A stretch of DNA of 64,000 bases from Notamacropus eugenii (GCF_028372415.1 NC_092872.1:91308575-91372574); one strand, 5' to 3'. Positions 31,297 through 50,250 are shown, counted from the first letter of the stretch. Notes: generated by a model not told the origin, from the letters alone. A program made the numbers and translations.

Positions 31297-34083
31297 TTTC
31301 CTTTTTAAAAGTTTTAATAAAACCTTTCATTTTTTTTAATTTAACTTTTAACATTCATTTTCACAAAATTTTGGGTTACAAATTTTCTCCCCTTTTATCC
31401 CCTCCCCCCCCAAACACCAAGCATTCTAATTGCCCCTATGACCAATCTGCTCTCTCTTCTATCATCCCTCTCTGCCCTTGTCTCCATCTTCTCTTTTGTC
31501 CTGTAGGGCCAGATAGCTTTCTATACCCCTTTACCTGTATTTCTTATTTCCTAGTGGCAAGAACATTACTCGACAGTTGATCCTAACACTTTGAGTTCCA
31601 ACTTCTTTACCTCCCTCCCTCTCCACCCCTTCCCTTTGGAAGGCAAGCAATTCAATATAGGCCAAATCTGTGTAGTTTTGCAAATGACTTCCATAATAGT
31701 TGTGTTGTATAGGACTAACTATATTTCCCTCCATCCTATCCTGTCCCCCATTACTTCTATTCTCTTTTGATCCTATCCCTCCCCATGAGTGTCGACCTCG
31801 AATTGCATTCTCCTCCCCATGCCCTCCCTTCTATCATCTCCCCCACCCTGCTTATCCCCTTATCCCCCACTTTCCTGTATTGTAAGATAGGTTTTCATAC
31901 CAAAATGAGTGTGCATTTTATTCTTTCCTTTAGTGGAATGTGATGAGAGTAAACTTAATGTTTTTCTCTCACCTCCCCTCTTTATCCCTCCACTAATAAG
32001 TCTTTTGCTTGCCTCTTTTATGAGAGATAATTTGCCCCATTCCATTTCTCCCTTTCTCCTCCCAATATATTTCTCTCTCACTGCTTGATTTCATTTTTTT
32101 AAGATATGATCCCATCCTCTTCAATTCACTCTGTGCACTCTGTCTCTATGTGTGTGTGCATGTGTGTGTGTGTAATCCCACCCAGTACCCAGATACTGAA
32201 AAGTTTCAAGAGTTACAAATATTGTCTTTCCATGTAGGAATACAAACAGTTCAACTCTAGTAAGTCCCTTATGACTTCTCCTTGCTGTTCACCTTTTCAT
32301 GGTTCTCTTCATTCTTGTGTTTGGAAGTCAAATTTTCTTTTCAGCTCTGGTCTTTTCATCAAGAATGCTTGAAAATCCTCTATTTCATTGAAAGACCAAT
32401 TTTTCCCCTGAAGTATTATACTCAGTTTTGCTGGGTAGGTGATTCTTGGTTTTAGTCCTAGTTCCTTTGACTTCTGGAATATCCTATTCCATGCCCTTCG
32501 ATCCCTTAATGTAGAAGCTGCTAGATCTTGTGTTATCCTGATTGTATTTCCACAATACTTGAATTGTTTCTTTCTAGCTGCTTGCAATATTTTCTCTTTG
32601 ACCTGGGAACTCTGGAATTTGGCCACAATGTTCCTAGGAGTTTCTCTTTTTGGATCTCTTTCAGGTGGTGTTCTGTAGATTCCTTGAATATTTATTTTGC
32701 CCTCTGGTTCTAGAATCTCAGCGCAGTTTTCCTTGATAATTTCATGAAAGATGATGTCTAGGCTCTTCTTTTGATCATGGCTTTCAGGTAGTCCCATAAT
32801 TTTTAAATTGTCTCTCCTGGATCTATTTTCCAGGTCAGTTGTTTTTCCAATGAGATATTTCACATTATCTTCCATTTTTCCATTCTTCTGGCTTTGTTCT
32901 GTGATTTCTTGGTTTCTCATAAAGTCCTTAGCCTCCATCTGTGCCATTCTAATTTTGAAAGAACTATTTTCTTCAGTGAGCTTTTGAATCTCCTTTTCCA
33001 TTTGGCTAATTCTGCTTTTGAAAGCATTCTTCTCCTCATTGGCTTTTTGAACCTCTTTTGTCAATTGAGTTAGGCTAGTTTTCAAGGTGTTATTTTCTTC
33101 AACATTTTTTTGGGTCTCCTTTAGCAGGGAGCTGATTTGCTGTTCATGCATTGACTTCATGTCTCTCATTTCTCTTCCCAGCTTTTCCTCCACCTCTCTA
33201 ACTTGATTTTCAAAATTCTTTTTGAGCTCTTCCATGGCCTGAGCCCATTGGGTGGGCTGGGATGCAGAAGCCTTGATTTCTGTGTCTTTGCCTGATGGTA
33301 AGCATTGTTCTTCCTCATCAGAAAGGAAGGGAGGAAATGCCTGTTCACCAAGAAAGTAACCTTCTATAGTCCTATTTCTTTTCCCTTTTCTGGGCATTTT
33401 CCCAGCCAGTGACTTGACCTCTGAATATTTTCCTCACACCCACCTCGCCTCCTGATCCTCCCAGCCAGCGTTTGAGGTCTGAGATTCAAATGCTGCTTCC
33501 AGCCTCAGGGCTTTAGGCGGGGGCAGGGCTGCTATTCAGTGTGAGATTAAGTTCAGATGCTCAGGTGAGGGCAGGGCCACCTCACGGGCTCAGTTCCCTC
33601 AGGGAGTTTATGCACAGACCTTCAACAATGGATCCAGGTTCCTGCCTGTTTGCGGAGCCCCGGTCTGCCGCCGCCCCTCAGCTTCTGTCTCCCGAGGGGG
33701 CCTGAGCCATGGTGGCACCCCACTCCCCCCTCGACCCGCCAAAGAGACTCTCTCACCGACCCCCGTCACCTGTGGGTGGAGGGATTTGTGCGGCCGCTGG
33801 AGATCCCGTCCCTGAAGCCCGCTTGGATCTTTTCCTCTTGGTGCCGCGGCCGCGGCAGGGCTGTACTCAGCTCCCAGTCCCGGCGCCTAGTCAGCAGCGC
33901 GAAGGACCTTTTGCGAGAGGTTTGCAGGTCTCTCCGGAACAGAAATCTCCCTCGCTCCAATGTTCTGTGGCCTCTGGGTGCAGAATTCGCCATGAGTTAC
34001 TTCTTTGTAGTTGTTCTATGGGTTGTGGGTTCGGAGCTATGTGTATGTGCGTCTCTCTACTCCGCCATCTTGGCTCCACCCCC
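31297..34083 (-). mobile_element. HAL1 (half-L1) retroposon with 5' promoter region, ORF1 and 3' UTR, no ORF2
   Basis: On the minus strand the element starts GGGGGTGGAGCCAAGATGGC near 34083, the classical L1 5' start, with a GC-rich 5' UTR (33400-34080), intact ORF1 (33397-32309) and about 1 kb of purine-rich 3' UTR ending in an A-rich tail near 31300. No reverse-transcriptase/endonuclease ORF2 lies between ORF1 and the 3' UTR, which defines HAL1. It is flanked by direct repeats GAGAAAATCTATTTTT (31281-31296 and 34084-34099) and has split an older repeat. The open ORF1 and clean duplications suggest a fairly recent insertion. Confidence 0.85.
32309..33397 (-). CDS. L1-type ORF1 protein of a HAL1 element, intact
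   Basis: 362 codons without interruption. The N-terminus is basic and disordered (MPRKGKRNRTIEGYF), followed by a long heptad-rich coiled coil (about residues 55-190; repeated 'KANEEKNAFKSRISQMEKEI'-style segments). The RRM starts around NRSRRDNLKIMGLPE (near 195) and the C-terminal domain runs to about 350 (GIYRTPPERDPKRETPRNIV, LRDRRAWNRIFQKSKELGLK). L1 ORF1p is a trimeric RNA chaperone that coats its own RNA. It belongs to the HAL1 element described separately, not to a host gene. Confidence 0.93.
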   Translation of the reverse strand: MPRKGKRNRTIEGYFLGEQAFPPFLSDEEEQCLPSGKDTEIKASASQPTQWAQAMEELKKNFENQVREVEEKLGREMRDMKSMHEQQISSLLKETQKNVEENNTLKTSLTQLTKEVQKANEEKNAFKSRISQMEKEIQKLTEENSSFKIRMAQMEAKDFMRNQEITEQSQKNGKMEDNVKYLIGKTTDLENRSRRDNLKIMGLPESHDQKKSLDIIFHEIIKENCAEILEPEGKINIQGIYRTPPERDPKRETPRNIVAKFQSSQVKEKILQAARKKQFKYCGNTIRITQDLAASTLRDRRAWNRIFQKSKELGLKPRITYPAKLSIILQGKNWSFNEIEDFQAFLMKRPELKRKFDFQTQE

Positions 34084-34099
34084 GAGAAAATCTATTTTT
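34084..34099. repeat. HAL1 target-site duplication, right copy
   Basis: This is the second copy of GAGAAAATCTATTTTT, directly 5' of the GGGGGTGGAGCC start on the minus strand. The sequence continues with TTATTCATTGAAAAATG, the remainder of the older repeat whose left part ends at 31280. Confidence 0.75.
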
Positions 34100-34409
34100 A
34101 TTCATTGAAAAATGTTTTTAAAAATTTTTACAAAGAAGTGACATTCAACTTTTCACTGAAACAGGCAACTATTAATGTGAAAATCATCATCAGAAACAAA
34201 ATGCATTTGCTACACACAAATAACCTACTTCCCTAGTGGGAAGCAGTGCCAGAAGCTTAATGGTCTAAGGTCAAACAAACTGAGTCATTTATACACACAA
34301 CTGACCCACTATGGCAGGAATAAGGAGTAGGGCACCCAAGGAGTGGAAGAAAAGTAATGCTCAGTGGAGTTGAGTTAAGGCTAAGGGAATTGCTCATGTT
34401 AACTTGGAA

Positions 34410-34410
<1 letters not shown>

Positions 34411-34448
<38 letters not shown>
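34411..34448. repeat. (CA)n microsatellite
   Basis: Nineteen CA units. Confidence 0.97.
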
Positions 34449-34449
<1 letters not shown>

Positions 34450-34704
34450 TGTAGAAGCTTGGACAGCACATATAAAGTTAAGAGTTGATTTGATCCAGGT
34501 AATAAGATGGAAGAGGAAAAAAAGAGGTAAAAAACAAAAGCTCTACACAGGAAGTTAAATTAATGCAATCAAGCACAGCTTCAGAGAAGAAGGCGGGAAA
34601 ACACATAATCATTGACCTATCATCTTACTCCCAGTTCTTAGAAGTAGTTGAAACTCTGAAAAAGTTAGAACTGGCAATGGTTAGAAACATCACAGAATAG
34701 ATCA

Positions 34705-35290
34705 CAAGGCAGCTAGATGGCTCAGTAGGAGTAAAGAAGACTCATCTTCCAGAGCTCAAATCTGGCCTCAGATAGTTACTAGCTTTGTGACTCTAGGCAA
34801 GTGACCTAACCTTGTTTTCCTCAGTTTCCTCATCTGTAAAATGAGCTGGAGAAAGAAATGGCAAACTATTCCAGTATCTTTGCCAAGAAAACCCCAAATG
34901 GGTCAAAAGTTGGAGAAAACAACTGAACAAGAACAAGAATAGCTAGAAAAATAAAAACCTCTTTGGATCCAGTGGGATAATGGGCTATATTTTAATGGCA
35001 AGTTAAATGTTTTCACAGGCAGTTAGGCAGCACAGTGGATAGAGTGCTGTATCTGCAGTCAGGAAGTCCTGAGTTCAAATTCAACCTTAAACATTTAAAA
35101 GCTATGTCACCCTGGGCAAGTAAGTTAACTTCTATTTGCCTCAGTTTCCTCAACAGTGAATTGAGAATAAGGATAACAGCTCCCTCTGAGGGAGGTGTTC
35201 TGAGGCTCAAATGAGGTATTTGTAAAGCATTTAGCAAGCACAGTGCCTAGCACGTACATAGATGTTTAGTAAACGCTTGTTTCTTTCCTT
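34705..35290 (+). repeat. Two CORE-SINEs
   Basis: 34705-34935 (AAGGCAGCTAGATGGCTCAG) and 35020-35285 (GGCAGTTAGGCAGCACAGTGG, ending in the MIR-like GTGCCTAGCACGTACATAG tail). Confidence 0.85.
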
Positions 35291-35444
35291 CTAGAAGCTA
35301 CTGCTTTAACTTATCACTACAATTTGTGCATTATGCAATATTAAGAGCTCAGCCATGAAAACAAAAGAATTTCTTCCTCTCCCCATAGAGTCAATGAAAC
35401 CTTTTCTAGTATTTTAATTTTAGACATCAATAATGTCATAAAAA

Positions 35445-35860
35445 TGTTTTATACAAACACATTTGTATATAACACAAAATACTCTGTTGTGGTATTAGGT
35501 ATAGACCAAGAACCATTATAGCTTCTCTTCATCTGTAATTTATCACCAGAGGCTGGGAATATGAGTGATAATTGATGTTGGTTGGTAAAAACCTGATGGA
35601 CTCTGCACAAGTGCCCTCTACGCATGATCCTTCTCCCAGAAACCCCATTTAAATCTCCTCCCTTACCACCACCACCCCAACCCTTTACCCTAGAAATCTT
35701 ACCCTTTTTTGTCACAGAGACCTTTGACAGTCTGGAGAAACCTACAGACCCCTTCTTGGAATGTTTATAAATGCAAAATAAAATACATAGCATTCGAAAG
35801 GGAACTATGTTGAAAATTATCAAAAAATTTTAACCAATTTACAGACCCCAGCTTTATACT
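35445..35860. mobile_element. Reversed copy of the same element, with an insertion
   Basis: CAGACCCCTTCTTGGAATG and ATGCAAAATAAAATACATAG (35750-35800) are the reverse-oriented counterpart of the 44675-44942 interior. The left part (35450-35700) appears to hold unrelated sequence. Confidence 0.45.
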
Positions 35861-36009
35861 TTCTGACCTAAACTGAGACAGCTAACTTCTCAATGGCTTT
35901 CACAAAGCACCCACCTCCCAGCAAGTCAACCCCATGCATACACTTCATTGACAGGCCACTGGAATCTTTTGAACCCTAGGCCAAAAAACTTTCCCCATCC
36001 CTGAACTGT

Positions 36010-36400
36010 GTTTTTCTGTACACACAGAAAGACAGGACTTCCCAATACAGTGTAGAATCTCAATTCAAAACCTGTTATCTATTATTTACCTAAGTTTGGG
36101 CAAGTTGTTTACCATCTCTGACTCTCATTTCAATGAATGTTTACTATGTGCTAGGCACTGTGCAAAGCACTAGGGATACAAATACAAAAGAGACAGTTCT
36201 GGCCCTCAAAGGGTTTATATTCTAACAGGGAAGACAACACATGTTCAGAAGAGGGGACGGTTAGTGGAGCTGTAGGGCAATTGATTAACCTATCATTTTT
36301 CTCATCTGTAAAAACAAAGGGATGGGGTTAGATGACCTCTAAGTTCCTCCACACTCTACATCTGTCAAGCTGTGATGGAAATTTTCCTATTTCTATTTTT
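36010..36400 (+). repeat. MIR and CR1/L3-type pieces
   Basis: TTACTATGTGCTAGGCACTG, CAAAGCACTAGGGATACAAA and GATGGGGTTAGATGACCTC. 36400-36985 shows nothing recognisable. Confidence 0.55.
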
Positions 36401-36984
36401 TAAAATGTTTCCTTTTGCCAAAAGTCCTTATTGAAGGTCTTGAGTTGAAGTTGACAGTCTCCTATAGTGATTCTGGATCCAAACAAAGAATATGCAATTA
36501 CATTATAAATACCAGGGAATGAAAATGCTAGAGTAGATTATATTTTTGTCATTTTCATACCTGAGATACACAATTTGATAATACCATAGATTTAGAGCTG
36601 GAAGGAACCTAGACTTAAAACCCCAAAGGCAACGGGGTGAGGATTAATCGTAAATCTTCTTGGCACACTTGCCAATCTTTCTGACTAACCCTCAAGGTGT
36701 TTGTTTTAAAATCAGATGGCCAAACACTTAGAATACAGGTGTGTACCTGGGTCCAGACTTGTAGGAAAATAACTGCTTATTGGAAACAAAGTCATTCTTG
36801 AGAACTCCCTCCCAGTGTAACACTACAAAAAGCCAACATTCCTTAAATTTAGGAATGAAGCCAAGTTGGGATTGTGATGACATCATTCAAGTGCTTTCAT
36901 TTTATGTTGCTTCAGTCCAACAAATGTTTAATGACCCTCAGCAACATTCAGGACCTGACTATGCTAAGCTAGGCACGAAGGAAA

Positions 36985-37660
36985 GCTTTGCTGTTGTTGC
37001 CATTAAGTCATTTAATTGTGTCCAACTCTTCATGACTCCATGGACCCATGCCCTTCCATCCTCCACTCTCTCCCAAGGTCCATCCAAGCTCCTGCTTGTT
37101 ACTTCCATGACACCATCTATCCAGCTCACTTTTTACTGTCTCCTTCTCCTTTTGCCTTTAATCTTTCCTCACATCAGGGTCTTTTTCAATGAATCCTGTC
37201 TTCTTATCATGTTGCCAAAGTATTTAAGGTTCAGCATCTGTCCTTCCAATAATAGTCTGAATTAATAAGTATCTATTGACCAATTTGACTTCCATGCTGC
37301 CCAAGGAACTCTTAAAAATCTTCTCCAGCACAATTCAAAAGTGTCATTTCTGCAGCACTCAGCTTTCCGTATAGTCCAATACTCACACCATACATTACTA
37401 CTGGAAAAACCATAGGTTTGGTTATATGGACCTTCATCAGCAAGGTGATGTCGCTGCTTTTTAAGTAGACTGTCCAGATTCACCATAACTTTCCTTCCAA
37501 GGAGCAAGTGTCTTTTAATTTCATGACTCCATTCAATGTCTGCAGCGATATTTGAGCCCAAGAATATAAAATCTGACTGACACGATTTCTTCTCTTTTCC
37601 CTCTATCTGCCAGGAAGTAATAGGACAAAATGCCATGATAATAATTATTACAAACAAAAT
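36985..37660 (-). mobile_element. RTE (BovB-like) LINE 3' fragment
   Basis: The minus-strand frame from 37657 gives the C-terminal region of an RTE-clade ORF2: FLGSNIAADIEWSHEIKRHL, LLGRKVMVNLDSLLKKQ, VWCEYWTIRKAECCRND and RRFLRVPWAAWKSNWSI. It follows the RTE order 'FLGSkIt.dg..s.EIkRRllLGRKa' and 'YGCEsWTikKAe' with decay. The flanking 3' region at 36985-37260 contains the short-tail RTE sequence (TGTCCAACTCTTCATGACTCC). It is 5'-truncated and non-coding in practice. Confidence 0.85.
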
Positions 37661-37734
37661 ATTGTATATAGATATATAATTATGATATAATATACATTAC
37701 ATAAATAAAATAGAATTATAAATAAAAATTATAG

Positions 37735-38360
37735 CACTTATGTAGCACTTTAAGGTTGCGAAGCACTTTATAAATATTATCTCATTTGATCTTCACAATA
37801 TCCTTGGAAGGTAGGTGCTATTATCATCCCCATTTTATAGATAAGAAAAATGAGGAAGCAGAAAATAAGTGACTGGCCAAGAATCACACAGCTAATAAGT
37901 GCCTGAGACCTGTTCTGAACTCAGATCACTGCAACTGTAATCAGGAAAACCTATGTCCTATGTCACCTCGCTGAGAGAGAGGAGCTTGCCTTCAAAGAGC
38001 TTATACTCCAGCAGAGAAGTAAAGCTTTTACACAACTAAAGACTCCAGAGGAATCATTTCCAGTCAAGGAGAGTCAAGAAAGGGCACCTGGAGGAAGCAG
38101 TTATTCAGATGAAGGACAGGCAGCATGTCAGCTAACAGATAGGGAAGAGGGAAAACTTTCCAGACAAAAGAAACAGGATAAAAAAAAAGCATGGGGGCTA
38201 GGAACTCCAGGATTACAGAAGGCATAACATTAGAGACGGATAAAAGGGCATCTGATGATTAGTACAAGGCACAAATATGAGTTGTAGCTAGAAAATAAAC
38301 TGAATTCCTGTTAAGGATATTGGACTTTGTTCAATAAGCAATGAGGAACCATAAAACTGG
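37735..38360 (-). repeat. Reverse MIR and an unrecognised mid-repeat
   Basis: 37735-37930 reads AAGCACTTTATAAATATTATC and CAGCTAATAAGTGCCTGAG (reverse MIR). 37980-38360 (AAAGAGCTTATACTCCAGC, GGATATTGGACTTTG) resembles the continuation of an old LINE but is not assigned. 38360-39790 is unique. Confidence 0.5.
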
Positions 38361-39794
38361 ATGTTCTGGAGTGGAATAAGTACAAGTAAATGAAATCATA
38401 AAAGAAGAGTGTGGCTACGATATAGTCTCAGTCATCACTGAATCTTGCCATAAATTTCAATCATAAAAATTCATTTATTTTATTCCTTAGAGAGAGAGAA
38501 AAAAAACCCATCAAGAACTCCCCAAATTATTTATAGGCATTTTATAATCACCACCTGAAGGAACAGGAACATATGCTTAGTGGCAGGAGAACACCTGGGG
38601 AATATAATCAGGTACTTAAGATACACAGAACTCCACAAGGCAGGAGCAATACATATTTATGAAAAAAGCAGTTTTCAATGTCAGCATAAGGAACTCCAAA
38701 AATAGGATGATCCAGGATCTGTTAGTCACTGTTACGTGGTGAAAAGATGCATTTCTTTAACCCCAACAATTTCTTGAGCCCCAACATCTGGATGTCCAGC
38801 AATGTTCTCTATGTTTCCTTCTTTGTGTTTCTATGGGACAGGACCCAGGCACCCTGAACCATGCCTGTTACAGACTGAGTGCTTCGTAAATGCTTGGCAA
38901 AATTTTAGAATCATCTTTCTAAGAGCTTTAGAAGAACATATGAACTCAGCAAACTTCTTCTTCTAAGGGCACAAGGGGATTAGGGGAATCAATACACCAA
39001 GAATAATATGCCAGGATCTGAATAACATTTTTAAATTCTCCAAAAGCTTTGAGTGTTTTTCCTCTAAAAAACATTACTTGGAAAAAAATTGTAATATTCT
39101 CTTTCTCTTTCATATATAACTCTAGATGTGACTTTCAATTCATTCATTTTCCTACCTAAAATAAAAACCTAACCAGAGGTGATTATTTTCAGACATTTCT
39201 AGTAACATAAACAGAGAGATAACATCAGCAGAATTCAAAATACAAACTTCTTTGAAAATAATATGCTCATGTTGAGGTTCATTTGTAATATTCACACAGT
39301 GAAGGAGTTTTCAGTGCACTAAATTGTAACTGTATTTTAACCCTCTATGCAAAAAGTTGTCCCTGAAAAGAGGACTACAGTATAGCAAGAGAATAGCTTT
39401 TCTAAATGACTCTGTAACAAACTGAAGAGTGTGTATGTTCAGGATGCTAACTCAAAAGGTCCCTGTCGCTATGGAACTGATTTTCCCTTGGCAAATGCCA
39501 TAGACTACAAGAATATAATGTGAATAGTTACAGCAAAAATTGAACACCTCCCAAAGAAAGTGAATGAGATGCAAATAGATACCTATGTAATAATTTTAAA
39601 AATACTACAACTACGCAACTTTGTATAGGTGTTCTGGTACTTGTGACCTGAAAAGAACTGAAATCTTTCTTTAGGATACAAGTATATTTAAAACTCTTTA
39701 AACTATTAAATTCACTTCTTGCAAATTACCTCACCCAAGTATTTCCAAACATACGAAAAATTAATAAATATGAACTTTGCACAAGATAATGGAA

Positions 39795-42122
39795 TGTCCT
39801 AAAACGTGCCGGATTTTATTTTTTAATTACATACATTATACATTTTGCCATCTACAAAGTGCATTTCCATGCACAATGCAAAGTGCCTGCATTACAGAAT
39901 TTGCATATATTAATTTCAACAATAGCCTGAGACCATTTTACATACCACTTGAACAAAACTGCTAGAAACACACCATCTTGAGTTCCACACAACAAAGGAA
40001 GAATTCTAAACGCACCTGGTATTAGTAAGCAGTGGTTTTTAAGATTATAAATTATAAATTTTTTCATGACAACATAAGCTGCATCGAGATGATGTTCCTT
40101 AATTTCCTGAACCCTTCCATATGACTGTATACTTAGGTAAAAGTAAATGAATGGTTAAGAATGTATAGGTATATCTCAGTTAACCATCAAATACATGATA
40201 TTTTGTTGGAAGTATAATCATACTTTTCCTCTATTTTCTGTATATTTTGTTTAAAAGAATTCTAGTTTGAGTTTTGGTGCCATTGAGAGAAAATACAAGT
40301 TCAAATAAGTAGACTTGATTCACTGACTGAATGCCTCTCATAATCGTTTATCTGGACTTTAAGAATACACTGTTGGACATTAGGCTAGTCTGCACTCTTT
40401 AATCACTAAATATATTCTACCATCATGTGCCTAATAAAGATTTGGGGTTCTTGTGTTGGGTTGATTTTTTTTTTTTGAAGCAACAGTTACAACATAACAT
40501 GAAACCTTTCCTAAACCCACAAAGGAGTCTTTTATAAAATGCTCACTAAGTAAATCAAAGACTTAAAAAAGGCCAAAGTACTGTAAATAAAAGCCAAAGT
40601 ACTTCAAGAGAGCTATATACCTTTTAACAATCTCATTTTGGAAACAAAATGGGATTTTACCCACACTTAAAGAGAATAAACCATCCTAATTATCAGTACT
40701 GTAACTATCACAAATTTTAACCAACAGATAGCTTTCATCCAACATTTTAGGGCTGCTGTTTAGACACATTATCCACATATTTCCTTAGCTTTCACTGAAT
40801 ACTGAATGAGGGAATTTTGAAACCAGATCCCTGTTTATATGTTGATTTCAAACACAATACAATTCTTAACCAAGAGGGTTCTCAGCTGGATAACTGAGTC
40901 TTAACAGTTATGCCTTACAATGTGTTGAAATGAATTTGATTTGTGAAACTAAGAGTAAATTCAAGATTCCTCTGAACAAGGTCAGGTTCACAAGGTCTCC
41001 TTCAATATGCAGGCTTTTGGTAAAGAGGTTCCAAAAATAAGATCTATCTATAAATCAAAGCCATGCTTTCACATATTTTATTCAAAAAACAGAATCCAAA
41101 AGTGTTGAATTTTTTAAAATGTTATTGCAGAGGTTGTTGAGAGCTGCGATGAGCCAAATTAAAGGCAGTAGGATTGTGTTTTTGATTTGTGTATTTGTTT
41201 TTAGTATAAAGAGATGCCACACTGGCATATGTAAGAATGATATTATTCATAGATGTCATTCAAGATGGGCTGATAAGCATTCCCTTTGAAGTCATTTACA
41301 AAGAGAAGTCAATCCAAAAGTAAGTTTCTTTCAAAAAATCTTCAGTTGCCAGAAAATTAATGGGTCAGAGGGACCCATCCATTTCATGTACTGAAGGTCT
41401 GGCCACTCAACTATAACTGAGGAAATAGAAAATTATAAAGAAGAAATTCTACTTCTGACAAGCTCTCATGAACTCAAAGAAATGTATCTGGTAGCAAGCA
41501 CCTTGTGTTAAGAATTACTAGATTTACCCCCCTCCCCTTTTATAAAACAATAAAAAAAGTTAAAGTGAATTTTTGTGCTCATAAAAAGTCCCTAATTAAA
41601 TGGTATCTGAGACTAGCATCTCCTAAGGTCTCTAAACCAAGATTTTGCCCCATGGAAGGGCAAACTGTAGGCACTATGGATTGGTCCAGGCTCTTTCTGG
41701 TCAGTTCAGTCTCAAAACCAAGGCAGCCCATGACTTCTGTGTCAAGACCATCAGCAAAGGTGCTAACAGAGAAGGCAGGAGGCGCCTGCCAATCAATAAT
41801 CACCTAATGAAATCTTAAATAAGCCAGCAATCAGTCAAAGACAGGGATGACTTTGGTTCATACTTAGGCAGACTACACTTAAACCAATGTTCTATAGGTG
41901 AAATGTCTCTGTATGTCCTTACAAGTCCGTCAAACACCACGTTCGTAGGTTTGGAGGTTGTTGGGGGTTTGGTTTGTTTGTATTTTCTCCTTTAAATGGA
42001 CCACTGGAAAAATCTGACCACCGAAAGGCAGACCATCACCAGTGGTAGGCTTGGTGAAGTTTCTGAAGGACTTGAAAAGCCATCAAACCTTTTTAGGCAG
42101 ATTCATCACATTTGCCTTGGTC
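39795..42122 (-). other. LITAF: LITAF 3' untranslated region (inferred extent)
   Basis: Downstream of the LITAF stop, about 2.3 kb is AT-rich, single-copy in appearance and free of recognisable SINEs, in sharp contrast to the flanks. A minus-strand AATAAA (plus TTTATT at 39815-39820) would place cleavage near 39795-39805. An alternative signal lies near 41080. Long 3' UTRs are usual for LITAF. The extent is inferred; only the stop codon side is certain. Confidence 0.5.
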
Positions 42123-48546
<6,424 letters not shown>

Positions 48547-49194
48547 TCATGCTATGGTGCAAGGCTCTGTACTTAGCATTACTCAGACCCACCACCACTA
48601 CTCCACCATTTGTCTACAATTACCGCCGCAATTTCACTCTTCCTCTCCTTCCATCGTAGTCTGGCTTCTGAGCTCAACCCTCAAATGAAATTGCTATCTC
48701 CTGAGTTATTAATGGTCTCTTAATTACCAGATCCCTTTCTCAGTCCTCATGTCTCCCCTGCATCTTAGTGATGGCTGACTACTCTCTGAAGAAAGGGTTC
48801 TTAACCTGTTATAGGTGGGAAATTTAAGGGAATGGATGAGAAAAAAAATTACACCATGATTTTTACTAACGTCTAACTGAAATTTAGCATTTCCTTCATT
48901 ATGAATATAAATAATCAGCAGGAGTATCGCCAACACCTCTGACTTTATCATCAAAGGAAATTACAGATGTTTCCATATCCTATTATAGCTGAAAACTGAT
49001 TGAATAGCCAACCTGACATTCACGTTACCTTGCCAAAGACCACCCCATAGTTTAATGTGCTGATTCAAGCTAAGACTATCTTTAAACTTTAATTTGCCTA
49101 TATTTAAATATAGGGTCTTGTTATTTAATGCATGAATAAAGAAGCATTTGTCACTACACCATAATTTTAAAAATATTTTTATAACTATTTCAAT

Positions 49195-49530
49195 ATAATT
49201 CAGCTATCTAGGTAGTGCAGTTGAGACATTACAGGGGCTACCCTCAGGAAGACCTGTGTTCAAATCTGACCTCAGACAGTTACTATCAGTGTGACCCCGG
49301 GCAAGTCACTTAACCTGTTTTCCTCAGTTTCCTCAGTTTTAAAATGAGGATAATAATGAGCACCTGCCTCCCAATGTTGTTGTAAGGACCAAATGAGATG
49401 CGTTGTAGAGCTCTTAACACAGTGCCTAACACATAGTAGGAACTATATAAATGTTAGCTATTTACCTTGTAATCTTATGTATTTCATTTTAGGCATCTAA
49501 AATCACTATTCTGAGACCAAAAAAAAAAAA
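49195..49530 (+). repeat. CORE-SINE
   Basis: TCAGCTATCTAGGTAGTGCAG start, GTGACCCCGGGCAAGTCAC middle, MIR-like end; followed by a fragment of the hAT-type element and an A-run. Confidence 0.75.
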
Positions 49531-49559
49531 GGTTAGGACCCCCTACAGGAAAGTCTCCC

Positions 49560-50250
49560 AGGGAAATATTGTTTCCTCACTGAGTTTTTGTGACATTGCC
49601 CTTTCTGTATGTTTTCTTATCCAACAACTCTTCTCAGTCTCCTTCCCTGTATCTTCCTCTAGAACCACTTCCCTTCCCATAGGTTCCCAAGGCTCTATCC
49701 TGGGGCCAAGGGACAAACACTCTCAGTGACTTGGCCAGCTCCAATTCAATTATCATCTAAGTGGATGCTTCAAAGATGTAGAGATGTATAGCCCTGGTCT
49801 GTTTCCTGGATTCATCTCCCTCATCACCAGTGGCTTATCAGATACAACTAAAGACAATAAAATCAGACTTTTCTAGTTCTATGTCCCAGAGGCATCTCAG
49901 ATTCATTACCTGCCCAACAGAATTCATTCTCTTTTTCCCTACAAACTCATCTCTCTCTTCTGGCTGTCCTTATTTCTGTCAAGGGCATGATTTACAACCT
50001 TGAAGTTATCCTTGACTCCTCCCTATCACATCAAATATCCACCCACTGAGTCACCAAGTCTCCCCCCAAGTATCTCTTGCATCCCTTGCTCTCAGTTTAT
50101 ACAATTGCCACCCCAGTTCAGGCTCTCCTCACCTCTTGGCTGGATTATTGCAATAGGTCTCCCTCTCAAATCTTACCCTACCTCCACACTGCTACTAAGT
50201 GATTTTCCTAAATCAAAGATCTTATCATGCCGCTCTCCTGCTCAATCAAT
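49560..50250 (+). mobile_element. Ancient L2/CR1-group LINE 3' region, part 1
   Basis: TATCCTTGACTCCTCCCTATC, CACTGAGTCACCAAGTCTCC, GGCTGGATTATTGCAATAGG and CTTATCATGCCGCTCTCCTGC are in the order I know for an old mammalian LINE tail. It breaks off at about 50250 and resumes at 50985. Confidence 0.65.

Noticed and set aside
33650..34236. Overlapping plus-strand frames of 152 and 175 codons in GC-rich sequence
   Set aside because: They lie antisense in the HAL1 5' UTR; GC-rich composition lacks stops by chance.
36780..37265. 161-codon plus-strand frame
   Set aside because: Overlaps antisense RTE sequence and has no protein-like features.
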